Positions 31,540 through 43,900 of a stretch of 64,000 bases of DNA are shown piece after piece; within the stretch, counting starts at the first letter, position 1; the number at the start of each line of letters is the position of its first letter. The stretch is from Ditylenchus dipsaci (Eukaryota > Nematoda > Chromadorea > Rhabditida > Anguinidae), in NCBI GenBank assembly GCA_004194705.1, contig SADC01001177.1:620001-684000 (forward strand), written 5' to 3'. A program made the position numbers and the translations under genes. Under the pieces are notes generated by a model that saw only the letters and a list, made by a program, of their open reading frames with translations, searched no databases and was not told the origin of the DNA.

Positions 31540-31754
31540 GGGCTTTACACATATTCTTCAACCTCCAGTTCCTCAACCGGACAATTCTTCAACCGGCTCA
31601 TTCTTCTACCTGTTTATTTATAGCCGGTCTATTCTTCAACCGGTCTATTGACTAGCCATATAACAGTCAGGCAAAAAATAGTCCGGTTGAAGAATTCGGG
31701 GGTTGAAAAATTGACCGGTTGAAGAACTGGTAGTTGAAGAATATGTGTAGAGCC
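31540..31754. mobile_element. TTCAACCGG word-array foldback with 8-base duplication
   Basis: Ends GGGCTTTACACATATTCTTC / its near-complement, flanked by GCTGAATA and GCTGAATT. The interior repeats ttcttcaaccgg in both orientations. Lies just beyond the last helical exon of the minus-strand gene. Confidence 0.78.
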
Positions 31755-31851
31755 GCTGAATTCCACCAATACTTATTGTTACTTGCGAAATTTCTGCAGC
31801 TCGACAAATTTGACAACACCTTGTATCAACTAATAGGATTGCAAACATTAC

Positions 31852-31924
31852 CTTTGACTCACTCACAATATTTAGCATGCGAATGGAGACAATGATGTAC
31901 AGAGGCAAGGCGAACTCAAAAGAC
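31852..31924 (-). CDS. Last exon found of the helical part
   Basis: A 73-base exon, acceptor atcttacag, donor TCAAAG|GTAATG, encoding SFEFALPLYIIVSIRMLNIV and ending SESK in phase 0. Past the donor the frame stays open but runs into a sequence repeated at 29.8 kb and a foldback at 31540, so I end the exon here. The next exon is not identified unless it is 24234-24530. Confidence 0.82.
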
Positions 31925-34900
31925 CTGTAAGATAACTTCATGGACTTATTATTTCCTTGCTAATTTAAGAAAAAGCTCACTTTTTGACCAGCATCTCCGC
32001 CATGTCCATAATCATTCTGAGCTGTGTTACCGAACAAAGGTTAGGCAAAATGTTGATTGTTTTGTTGACTAGTGTTTGTCCCAGAGAAGCATCCAAGGAA
32101 GGCCAATGAATGAAGGAGAGACACTTGACTAGTCCATCTAGATTGCTTGTTGTCCTCCACGAAGGCAGCTCCAGCAAGTATCTTGCGACAGGAAGACTAT
32201 GTCGAACGGCGTCTCTGCACAAAAGAACAGCCACACAGGACCAAAGGAATTGTTTTAGCAATACTGATAGAACATCCGGCGTCGAGTCAAATTTGATGAG
32301 AAAATGTCTAAATTTATATTATAAATCCAAGTTTATAGCGTGGGTCAACAAGAAAATGAAAAAAAAAAATTTTGGATTTGCGGCAATGTATTTACGGAAT
32401 TTTAGTGAGCAGGGTGTGGTAGGCGGCATTTTGCACTTTAAACTAAAATCGTAAAATGGTATGGATAGAGTGTGACCATCGTGAGTCAGAATGACACCCA
32501 CCGAATTGTCTGTAGGATTTTTTGTACAGTACTCGCAAAATTCCAGTTAGCGCGGCACAATATTCCCTGAGTCAGAATGAAACCAACTAAACCTGAGTCA
32601 GGCTGCTGGGTTTTTGGGGTTCCTCATTTCAAGATGGTGTAAAAAACAGCCTACTATGGCCACTCAACATAATATGTGGGCGATTATTCGACTAACTGTG
32701 CAATTTTAGCGAAACCCATTATTTTAAATGTTTGTAATTTTTCAAATTTCGAAACCACTGGCTTTCGGCGTGCCGAGCGACTTGTGGTCCATTCACGTAC
32801 TTGGTGTTCGAATTCGAATTTTTGGCTATGCGAACACCTCTAATCCGAACTCGAACTCAAGCTTGAACCCGAAGTACGAAATTGAACGGCCAGTATAAAC
32901 TTGGCGAAAACCAAATTTGCCAAAAAGAAAATCGCCAAGACAAATATCGCCAAAACTAAATTTGACAAAAGTAGGACCTTTCCTTAGTAAATCCCGAAAA
33001 AAAGCAATGCTCAGAGTTCGAAGGCCACTCTGGGGTGAAATTCTGAGTGATCCAAGTTGTATAAATAAATAACTTCAAGTCTGATCTCAATCTCGAACTC
33101 GCGGTAGGTGAACACCTTCGTGTTCGGATCTTTGACTACGTGAACACGTTCGGTCTGAACTCAAACTCGAACTCGAATTACGTGAATGAGGCATCAGCAG
33201 ATATTTGTAAAGAAAGTTTTACGAAGAAACTCTACTTGATTTCGTACTCCAGAGCTTCCTTCTCTTTCCAATTGTCCTCCTGCTGATTGATTCTCCACAG
33301 CTTGGTCATGTAAGCGTTGAACAAAAATTGTCGAAGTGTAGCATCAGCAGGCTCCTTTTCGCATTTCAACGAAAGAAATGGCAACAAAAGATCTGCTTGA
33401 TGGTATTCATTTAACGCTTCCATTAATTTCTCCATCTCAAGCTGAAAAAATTTTGGTTTGTGAAATAATTACAAAAGCATACTAACATTGAGCTCAAAAG
33501 CCAGTGAAATGAGGCCATCCAAGTCATAAGTGGATCGATTCTCTGACTTGAGCACACTTCGCAGAATTGTCAAACAAAATTCTTTGGGATCTAGTCTTAA
33601 ATTTTTGGAAATGTCGTTGAAGACGTCAACTGCAAAGTAGTAGCCTCCAAGAAATTCTGCTACTAGGCTCACTGTATTCCTAAAAATCATCTTTTGTTTT
33701 TATTATTATTTTTTGCTAGAATAAACAAACCTCTGAGGCCTTAGCCAAACAAGACCTGTGATAGTGACCAACAAGCACTCTTAAATTAAGTAAATTTTAA
33801 ATTTTAAAGATTTTAAGTTAAACTGAGTGGGCAACTTATTTCACAACTCAATGAATAAGTGTTACCGTATTTCCTCTAATAAGCGCCCCGGGACGCTTAT
33901 TTTTCAAACCCCCCCCAAAAATCGGAAAATTTGGAATTTGATTTCGAGGTTATTGGGTGCTCAACCAAAATCTAAAAAGTGGAATCGGTTGAGCTCGTGG
34001 GAGTTAAGGAAACGTATCAAACAGCTTTGCAAAATATTGCTTCTACACTGAGATCCAGACCCTCAAAGTCGGGGGGGGGGGGCGCTTATTAGAGCGGGGG
34101 CGCTTATTAGAGGAAATACGGTAGTTGTTATTGCCCCAAAACGGTGCGTAGGTTCGAAAATGCATGCGTGCATTTCCGTTATTATAACTTTTTTGGGAGT
34201 TGCTTGACTTTTTGAAGCCGGACTCAAAATTAGCGACCTAAATTACCGATATGGCCATAGAAATTGGTCAAACACGCCAAAATAAGTAGAGTGCCACCAA
34301 GTGTTGTCGAACCTGAGCACCATTTTGGGCCGAAAAAACACAAAAGCTCATTTACTGCGCCACGCTACAATTTTTACAATTAGGATTTGATTTTGAAAGT
34401 CATAGGAGAGTTGTAACCCTAGGAAGAGCAGATCAATTCAGCCGTTTCCCAGCCACTTGACAACACTGTGGTCATAATACAAACTATTTTAATGAAAATG
34501 CGGTATTTTATACAGCTATATCACGAAAATTCATGGGTTGCATTAAAACCAGATTACACCCATCGGTAAATGTTAAAATGAATATATAAGTTTGCTTTCT
34601 GACTTAGCAACCCATCGTTATTCCATTATCCAATTGGTTCATATACGACCACATTGTGGTCACGTAGCTCAGAACGTGCGTCGCTTAACTTGGATTATAT
34701 TTCTGCCGGACAATGTCTCATCAGCAGGGTCCCAAATTCTATGCAAATGCATATTTTTCTGCGGATATGCAAGCAATAGTTATGCACAAAAAACGCACTT
34801 TTAGCCCTGTTTGAGTACTTTTTTCGTACTTTTATGCAGCATGTTTTGCATATTATCCATTTTTAGTGCATATTTTGCAAATTTGACGCATATTTTCTGC

Positions 34901-37900
34901 ATATTGTAGAAAATCTCAGAAATTTTTGGTTGAAAAGATGTCGCAGCATGCCAAATCTCGTCTTCTGTGTATAAATAAGTCAATATCTTAGTTTCCAAAA
35001 CCAGGACACTTTATTGTCAAGCGTGTAAGACAGAGATTTTTTCACTAAATAATCTTTATTGAGGTAGCTAACGTTTCAGTACCGTGCAATTAATATTTTC
35101 AGTTAAAGTAGCAAAATAACAGTGCAAAGCACTGATTTGGTTTGTAAAAGATATTAATTTCAAAAATCGCAAAATGCACATTGTTTATATTTGCGAGAAG
35201 ATGCGAAGAAGTGGCAGGAGTACAGAACCCCTAAATGTCTCGAAATTGCTTTCCAAAATATTTTTTTGCAACTTAGCTAGTGAATGGCGGTCAACACTTT
35301 TCAAAAATCTTTTTCAACTAAAATCCTGCGGCATCGTCATGGGAGCAGGAAGTTTTTTTGAAGCTATGTTCAAATCCTAGGTCTAATGGGACGTCAAATA
35401 AATTAAATCCTAAAGTCAAATAAATTAAATCCTTAGGTTAAATCACCTTGCTTCAGCAAAGGCATATGTCAAATTTTGGTCAATTTTTTTGCAAAAAAAT
35501 TTAGCATTATCCAAAAAGTATCTTTTAATCATGTATAAGCTGCCAAACCGTTTAAAAGCATGTTTTAGAGCAATTTTACGACATATAGTGATTCTTCACA
35601 AATGTTATGCGGTACATTTAAAAGGTTTAGTCTAAAAATTATACTGCATATTTTACGTTTTTAGCGCATATTTAAGCATTTTTAGCGCATATTTTATGCG
35701 CATATTTCGCATTTTTTAGTGCATAGAATTTGGGTCCCTGCTCATCAGCTCTCAAAATATGACATTTTGAAGCTGAGATAATTATCTTCCTAGATTATAT
35801 AGCTGTTTTTTCAAACGTGCTTTTCAGGAGTCGAACCGAGGCCCACAAATGTGACATGACCAAATTGTGGTCAACGTGCCCTTTCTAGGGTTTATATAGT
35901 TTAACATTGCAACCCATCAAAATTCAACCCATCTTCTGCGTTTATGAAATAGGAGTTTCAGTTCATAACTAGGAGGGACGCCAGTCAAATATCAAAAAAC
36001 AACCAAAAAGATAGAACCGAAAAGCCATTGCGCTATTAAAGTTTCAATTTGCAAGATTCCACAGCTAATCGGAAACCCACTTTTAGCGAAACAGCAGGCC
36101 GCTACGCTCCAATAAATGTCAAATGGAACTACCTTCTAAGCCTTCAGATCCATCGATCACAGGCACAATTCCAAGAATGTTTATTGGATCTAGTGAGTCA
36201 GTTTCCACTCGAAGAAATTTTGTTTGATCAGGATCAGACTAAAAACAAAAATACCAATAAAAACATACTTTTTAAATTTACCATGAGGAAATGTAGGTTG
36301 ACAAAAATTCTATTGGACTCGGCTATGGCAACAATAATTTTAGGAGAGTAGTAGACTAGCCAGGTGCTGCAAGGCACTTTGTACATCTGTTGAGGTAGTT
36401 TTAATTGAGCAATAGAGTCATATATTTCGACCTACAATTATTTTATCACTGAATTTTTATGAAAAAGTACAGCAATATGCAATAAGTACAGCAATATAAG
36501 AAATTTTGCCTTTTTGACATGACCGAATTTTTTTCTAGGTCATTTTTCAAAATTCTTTATACCAGGTTTTCTCGTCGATAATATTTTTTCGTAAAAAAAC
36601 ACGAATTCAACTGTGAAATGAGTAGCTGACCAATTCTTAACTGCGAATAAATTTAAAATGATTCAAATTAAATGGTATTAGTTCAGAGTTCTGATCTCAA
36701 AATATTGAATATAAGTACATTTTCGCCAAATTAGCGTATTTTGGCAAAAAATTTCTATTTCATCCGGTGCTTATTGCTCTTCTAGGGCCGAAAAATTAGA
36801 TATGACTTAAAATTTTAAAAAATAATAAAATTTGAGGTCCAAAAATAAGTACTAAACTTATAAATAAGTACAGATCGGAATCCTGTTTTAGTTTGACTTA
36901 TTTCACATTGATTCACAGTTAACGACGAGTTTTAATGGCTAAATTAAAGCTGACTAATTGCATAGTTAACTTTAAAATTTCACTCATTTTTGGCTTATTT
37001 TAAAGTGATTACTGTAATTCTCAGTAACTACTGTTACCCGTATTTAAATGACTAATTGCAAAGTTGCTTTTCTACTTGACTCATTTGCGAATGAGACAAC
37101 TGATTATACACTTAAAAATATTTTCGGCAAGAAAAATCGATCTCTTAAAACTCTTAAGACCTGGAAAAAGTTATGACCATTTTTAAAAAGCAGAATTTCT
37201 TGATAAACCTTGTAAAATCAAAAACTAACATTAGAAGTTTTCTGATTAATGGCACACACAAAACCGGCATTTCGATTAAAAAATTTAAGACCCGAGTGAA
37301 GCTGATAGTCTGAAGAGATCTGTGAAGGGATTATGTGCGCTAAAGTTTCCCTGACAGACAAGTCCAGTGTCTCCAATGGAATAAGCACTTGAAAACCCGT
37401 ATATTGAGTGACCTACAATTTTGCAAATTTCAACTTTGAACAAAAAGTATAAAGTAAAAAGTTACTAAAATGTATTTTGAGCCGTTTTCTTCATACAGCT
37501 CTACTCCATGGATACTTTCATTGGCAGCCAATTGAGTAGAAAGTCGTCGAAGATGAAGGTCAACAACTGATATTACACCAGCCTAAATAAAAAGAGTAAA
37601 AAATCGAAATTTTTTCGCTACTCTATGTGACTGCTGCAGGTAAAAAAAGTTAGCGTTTTGTAATTTTATGCGAATTATCCATTCGGTCACTATCTTTTAC
37701 CTGAAATTCTGCGGTGACCGAGCTGCTGAAATGTTGTAAAAAATCTACAAGAAAATTGTCACAAATAGTTTTCTCTTTATTGTCAGTTTCTGTAAAAAAA
37801 AGTACCCGGATGAAATAAATAACCGACCCTATCAACCCTCGATATAGTGACACCTCGCTATAGGAACATTCTCGCTAAAAAGTGATACCTTTCAGACTCT

Positions 37901-40900
37901 TTGGTAGGTTTTGTCTAAAATGCCTTAGACTGTACCCCCATTGTAGTGAAAATTCGGATTCTGCCTTGGCCTTCCATTATATTGAAAAAAAATACATAAG
38001 GGTGGACCAAGGCAGAATCAGAATTTTCAATGACCTCATTTTTTCTATTTAATGATTACATTTCTCAAAATTAAACGACTATGCTGAGTACATATTTGGC
38101 GTCAAAATCGGCATGCCTCAGCTGAAAACTGAATTTCAAGAGAATTTTGCTTTTTTCTATTGAAAAATTAAAATTTTCAATTTTCGCGCTAAGATTTTTT
38201 TCTCTTGTGAGATTCTGGACAAAATTGCAAAAAACCGAAAAACCGGGTTGATTAACCGGGTACTGAGAACAAACCGCAACTGAAAACCGGGTAGGGCCAA
38301 ATTAAGCGAACCAAAAATATTCTAGTAACCGGTCTCTGGAGAGTCCTTGAGTCAGCCTAAAGAGACTAACATTTTCTGATGGGTTACAATATATTTTTTT
38401 GTAAAAATCACTGTGAACCGTGCTTATATGGATGAACACTATTTTGCAACCCATTCGAAAGTCCGACCCTAGTAGCGTATGCCGCCCCCCCCAACGATTT
38501 TCACCTTTTTTAGTTCAGTAAAAAGTACCCAAATTTATGTCCCGGACCCCGGAAAATGTGCGCAAACTCTTTATTAGTCACAACTTCCGTACGCTGGCCT
38601 ACTCCCAAGCCTAAGGGCTAATCCTAAACTTGTTGTTTGCAAGGGTAGTTACAGCAATTTTAAAAGCTCGGATTCTGGGGGGGGGGATATTCGCTACTAG
38701 CGCCGAAAGTCTTAGTCACTTCAGGCTGATTCAATGACCTGTTACTGCCAGACTGTGCGAAAAGTCCTTGACCGACCCTAAAGTGACTGGGACTTTCTAA
38801 TGGGTTGCAAAATTTTTTATCGATGACAAATTATTAGGTCGTGTCTAAAGTTCGCAGCGTTTTTTTCGAAAGCCATATTTATGACATTGCGCTTTTACAA
38901 ATGATTTTCAATCAATTTTTTAAAAGTTTACCACTCATTTTGTAGCTGAGAATCTTGGCTACAAAATGAGCATTGAACTTTTGAAAAAATGATGAAAAAT
39001 CTTTTGTAAAAACGTAATACCATAAATATGGCTTTTAAAAAAACGCTGCGAACTTTTGACACGACCTAATACGAAGAAATGTGATGAAATGTGACGAACT
39101 TCAGATATCCTTTTTATGTTTGAAAAGTAAATTTAGAGATCTATTAAAATTTTTCTCAATTATTTGTAAATAGGAAAATTTTGGGCCCTATATGACAATA
39201 GGTACCGAAATTTCACAAAAGAGTCCCCCTTTGGTTTTTTTTCAAAAATAATGATAAAACAAGCTGATGAAGCAATATTTTCCGTGCCGGGCCAGATGGA
39301 TTGTTTTCAGATCGGTCGCCTTTTTATTCTCAACAAGATGTTTGCGTACCATTTTGCTAAATAAAACAAAAAATACACTTCATATACGTAACAAAAAAAT
39401 TGAAAAAAACCACAGGGGGACCTTTTAGTGAAATCGGTACCTATTGTGATATAGGGCCAAATTTTGCAACTCGTTAGAAAGTCTTAGTCCCTTTAGCCTC
39501 AATCATTAATTTTTCGCAGAACCTGTAGCATGAAATTCGATTTCTAAAACGGAGCAGAAATTTTACAGCATTTTCCATAAAAACTATTAGAAGGTGGAGG
39601 ACATTGTTGACTAGTTTTTTTCCGACAACCTGATGTTTGCTTTTAAAAATTCGGTTGCGTTTTTTTTCGCTTTGACCATTTTTACGTACGCAATCAACAG
39701 AAAAAAGACTAGGAAAGCATTTGCAAAAAATTACAAAAAAAAGACTTTTTGCGAGTTCTGGAAAGTGCTCGGATACTTTTTTTGTGGTTTTTAACGCTTT
39801 TTCTTCACGGTACAAGGCAAACAAGCCTGTAAATGCATGTTTTAATTACTATCCTTGCTTGGATTGATCTTTGAGAAAAGTGCGGAGAGTGGGCAGGGGT
39901 ATTGAAATTCTGCACTTTGACCCATAATTCTTTCAAAAAATCAGATTGAAACGGAAACCACTTTTTTAGAAATCAAAAACTAACTTTATTGCTGTACACC
40001 AAATAAGAGTGATTAGTGGAAGCTGAAGTGAAGCAAAAAGCAGAAGTAGGAAATCTAAAGCACATTTTTTCTTCTCTTCCTGCCGCACTTTCGATGGAAA
40101 ACTTGAAAGGTTTCTTGACCAAAGAATTCGACTTGCCCAAGTTACATCCTAAATGCAACAGTTTAGAAAAAATAGACCTGCGAAGTGCCACACAAAGCCT
40201 ACCATTAAGCAACGAATCGGAAGCAAGAGAATTTCGCCATTTGAAAGGATTAGCACGACCACAGAAGCATCTTTGGTTAAGGCAATCACCACAGGCTCTA
40301 CCCATTCCGAATAAATTTCGGCCAATGAAGTGATTTCTGACCGGCAATTTTTTCCAGTTTTGTAATAAGTGAGTAAATGCCCTCAAAATATGATGATAAA
40401 ATTTTTTTTATCAAAGATATTCTGCAAACCTTTAGAAGTCAACAATATGATGAGTAAGAAATTTTCTTCAGATATGTACGTATAATCTAGCACAGTTTCT
40501 CCATCAGACGACTGCTCACCAAGGGCATCGATCTTGGCTGCCACAGACAATTTGTAGGACATCGCATGGGTGCAGACAAAATTAGTCGACTTTGGCCTGC
40601 TGGATAGCCATTGACTAAATATAAAAAGTGATCATTAGGGTGAGAAATCGAAAAATGACATTTTATGGCGTGACTTTTGGAGGTTTTGCTAAAAAGTAGA
40701 TAACTTTTAGCAAAAAAAGGTATCAGAAGAAATACAGCTAGTATCAAAACATCTCTACTGAAGTGTCGGAGGGGCATGATCGGCTAGAGAAGCGTAAAGA
40801 CTTATCTAAGACATGATTCCGAGCAAGAATCTTGATCGAAAATGCATTTAGAGGAACATACCAGCGCGTTACACCGCAAATTAAGGCGAGGGCCAGCAAG

Positions 40901-43900
40901 TTTTCAAAAATCGTCCATGTTTTCAATCATTTCAACTCAAATCTGATATATATGACCTTACCCTACTTTTAAAAAGTAGGCAGGAAATTTTCGTCGGATC
41001 AGGCAGGATGCTTACGAAGAATGCTGACTGTTTATAGAAAAAAGTCATGGGAAAAAGAAATTGCTGGTCATCCGCCTTAATTGCAGTGTAACGCGCTTAT
41101 ATGCCCCTTCAAATGCTCTTTTTGCCCAGCTCCGGTGGCCAAAACGGGTAGGACACCCTTAAATAGGACGGTTCACCTTGGTCCCCCAAGGCGAAAAGGC
41201 TAATTATGGTTGGAAAAACATTTCAGGCTTTGCCTTTTAGGCAATATAAAAGTTAATTTGAAAAAACGCCGATTTATAATCAAAAGTTCCAAAAATCTGG
41301 TCAAGAAATGTCACGAGATGATGTCGCCCAATGTTTAGATCTAAGACACACAGATTTAAAAAAAAATGATCTAGCAATTAAAGGGCTATTGATCCTGACA
41401 ACATATGTTCCCATGAGTTTATTGAAAGCAAAGAAAAAAAAGAAAATAAACAGATGGGAGCCAATTGGGATCTCTCTTCAATAGTCGAAAAAAAAGAGCT
41501 ATTTTTATCAAAGTTCAATTAGATGGCTTAAAATAGTAAATATATTTATTCGAACATTTTTAGAGTTTACAAAAGTTCGCATTATGATTTAATTTAAAAT
41601 TTTAGAGTTGATGCCACAAATTCAACTCTGTTTTGCGCCAATTCAAAATAAAAATTTTGGACGACAGCAGGGTGGACAGATTTTTTGTTGTAAGCTTGCG
41701 GAGACCGACAAAAAACTATGGTTATTTTTCCGAGCTTGAAACTTACCGAAAATTTATCAATAGACCTCCCCCCTCAACTTCGAGGGTCTGAATCTTCAAC
41801 ATTTTGCAAAGCTGTTCATTACATTTTTTAACTCCCAGGAGCTCTTTCGATTCCACTTTTAGATTTTGGTTGGTGACATTAAAATCTCGAGATCGACTTA
41901 AAATTATTTCGATTTTGGAATGATCTAGGAATTCTAACGATCTAAGGAACTCTTTAAGCTCTATCAGAAGATTTACGTTATTTGAGACCTTCTTTGTCAT
42001 GCAAGGATCTAATTTTTCTTCAAATTCCAATTTCAACGCAGACATCGCTATTAAGGAAAAATGGTATTTTTACTGTTTACCACACACTTCAATTGTTGGC
42101 CTCCCTTCTGTTTTAATTTTAGTTTGGACTTAGGCGCGAGGTAGGGCAGCGTACCTTAGGACAAACTCAAATAAACGGCATTATCTCTAATACAATCCCC
42201 GTCTCTAATAGAAGCCCCCTTTTTTGATAAAAGTTTTGGAGTTAAAGCCATTTTTGATTGAGAATTTCAAAATTTCTCGGTGATCGAAATATATATAAAC
42301 CTCGATGCTTCTACTAGAGAAAATCTGGTATTTTTCTTATTTTTTTTGCAGTTCAAAAACACTTTTGTGTTCTGCCTCATTTAACGTAGTGGACCCCAGA
42401 AGCTGAAATTTCCTCGAAAATCCGAATCCGTTAACAGAATTCTAAAAAAAATTTGGTTGTCGAGATATGAGCTAAACTTCAAAAAGACACCTTTTTCGAT
42501 TTTTTTCAACTTCAGTTCATATCTAGACAACCTGTTTTTTTTTTTTTGAAATTTCGTTAACGGATTAGGATTCCTGAAAAATTTTCGGCTACTGGGGTGG
42601 ATTAGAATAAAAAAATTTACATGAAAATAGGTATTTATGCTCAAAAGTAACCAAGTGAACAATTAGCACAGGTGCGAACTGTCCTTTTACCTTGAAAAAG
42701 TATGTCAAAAACACAATGCCAAGAACACGATTGTGAAACAAGAGTATGCCCACTTTATGACAAAGGACAAATAAAAAAAATGTCCGGGAGGGCCCAAATG
42801 TGATGCGCCGAATCTTGAAAATTTTTGACTTCAAATTAATTTTTCTTTAATACTTCTAGACTTTTCTATTTCATAACTTTTTGTAGTGAGATTCTTTTTT
42901 TCAAATTTTTGTAAATCACACACCACAAATTCTTGAGCCTAGTCGACAAATTATATTTTCAAAGACTATGATAACATTTGCAAATCTTTTGCACCAGAAA
43001 CCACAATAAATAATTAAAAAAGGGAAAAATACTTTAAAATGAAGAATTTATTTTAAAATAAGATGTGCTTTAATCGGCTAAGCTGGCTCTGATTGCTTCT
43101 AAAAACATCAACAAATCAATAGGAGTGCTTTATCTTAGCTTTTAGATCTTTGGAAAAAAGTTGGGCGAATAAATTTCTGCAACGGCGTTGGAAATTGGAT
43201 GCATTTGATGCTTTCAAATTAGTGTTAATGACAATTAAATTGAATTCAATAAAAATTTAAAGAGTTCACAAGGTCCAATATCGGCCCTATATCCATGGGG
43301 GGGCAAAATTTTTGCCTTGGTCCCTCCTGTTTTTTTTTTAAAGAAATTCCTTGGCCCCCTAGTGTTACGATAACCATAATGAACAGGGGGAACCAAGGCA
43401 TTTCTGTAAAAAAAACAACAGGGGGACCAAGACAAAAATGTTGCCCCCTCGATCGCGATAGTGCCCCGATATCTATCTAATTCTGCTGTCGAAATCTTAA
43501 ATGGTACTGTGGAAAAATCAAATTTCTGATAATAAACTTTTTTGAGAAACATATTTAAAGGACCATGGTTTTTGAGCGCAGCGGCTACTCAAAAATTTTA
43601 ATTGGTGGTGGACAGTTCTCTTTCGTCTCAAAATGTACTTTTTGGTGTCGTAGAAATGACTCGTTGGAGTATAGTATGAGACGAAAAAGAAGTGTCCCCC
43701 GCCAATTCAAATTTTGCACATGCCACTGCTCGCAAAAACCACGGTCCTTTAATTTTTTAGCCATTTTTTTTCAAATTTTAGATGCATTATGATCAGGCTT
43801 TCTACTGCTTGGAAAAAATTCTACATCTTTTATCTGACTAGTCGAAAAAATGTGTTTTGCCAACAAACAGTAACAGGGCTCTGTTGGGCATGGGGAGAAT

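Noticed and set aside
31645..31851. Open frame continuing past the donor of exon 31852-31924
   Set aside because: It runs into a repeat shared with 29.8 kb and then into the TTCAACCGG foldback, so it is not coding.
39474..39824. A 116-codon minus-strand frame in the middle of the helical gene
   Set aside because: Only its first 50 bases fit between a good acceptor and a possible donor. The rest is A-rich, low in complexity and would leave no way to join the next exon.
40016..40333. A 105-codon plus-strand frame that looks protein-like
   Set aside because: It is antisense to exon 39985-40381, whose minus-strand reading joins its neighbours in phase with proper splice sites.
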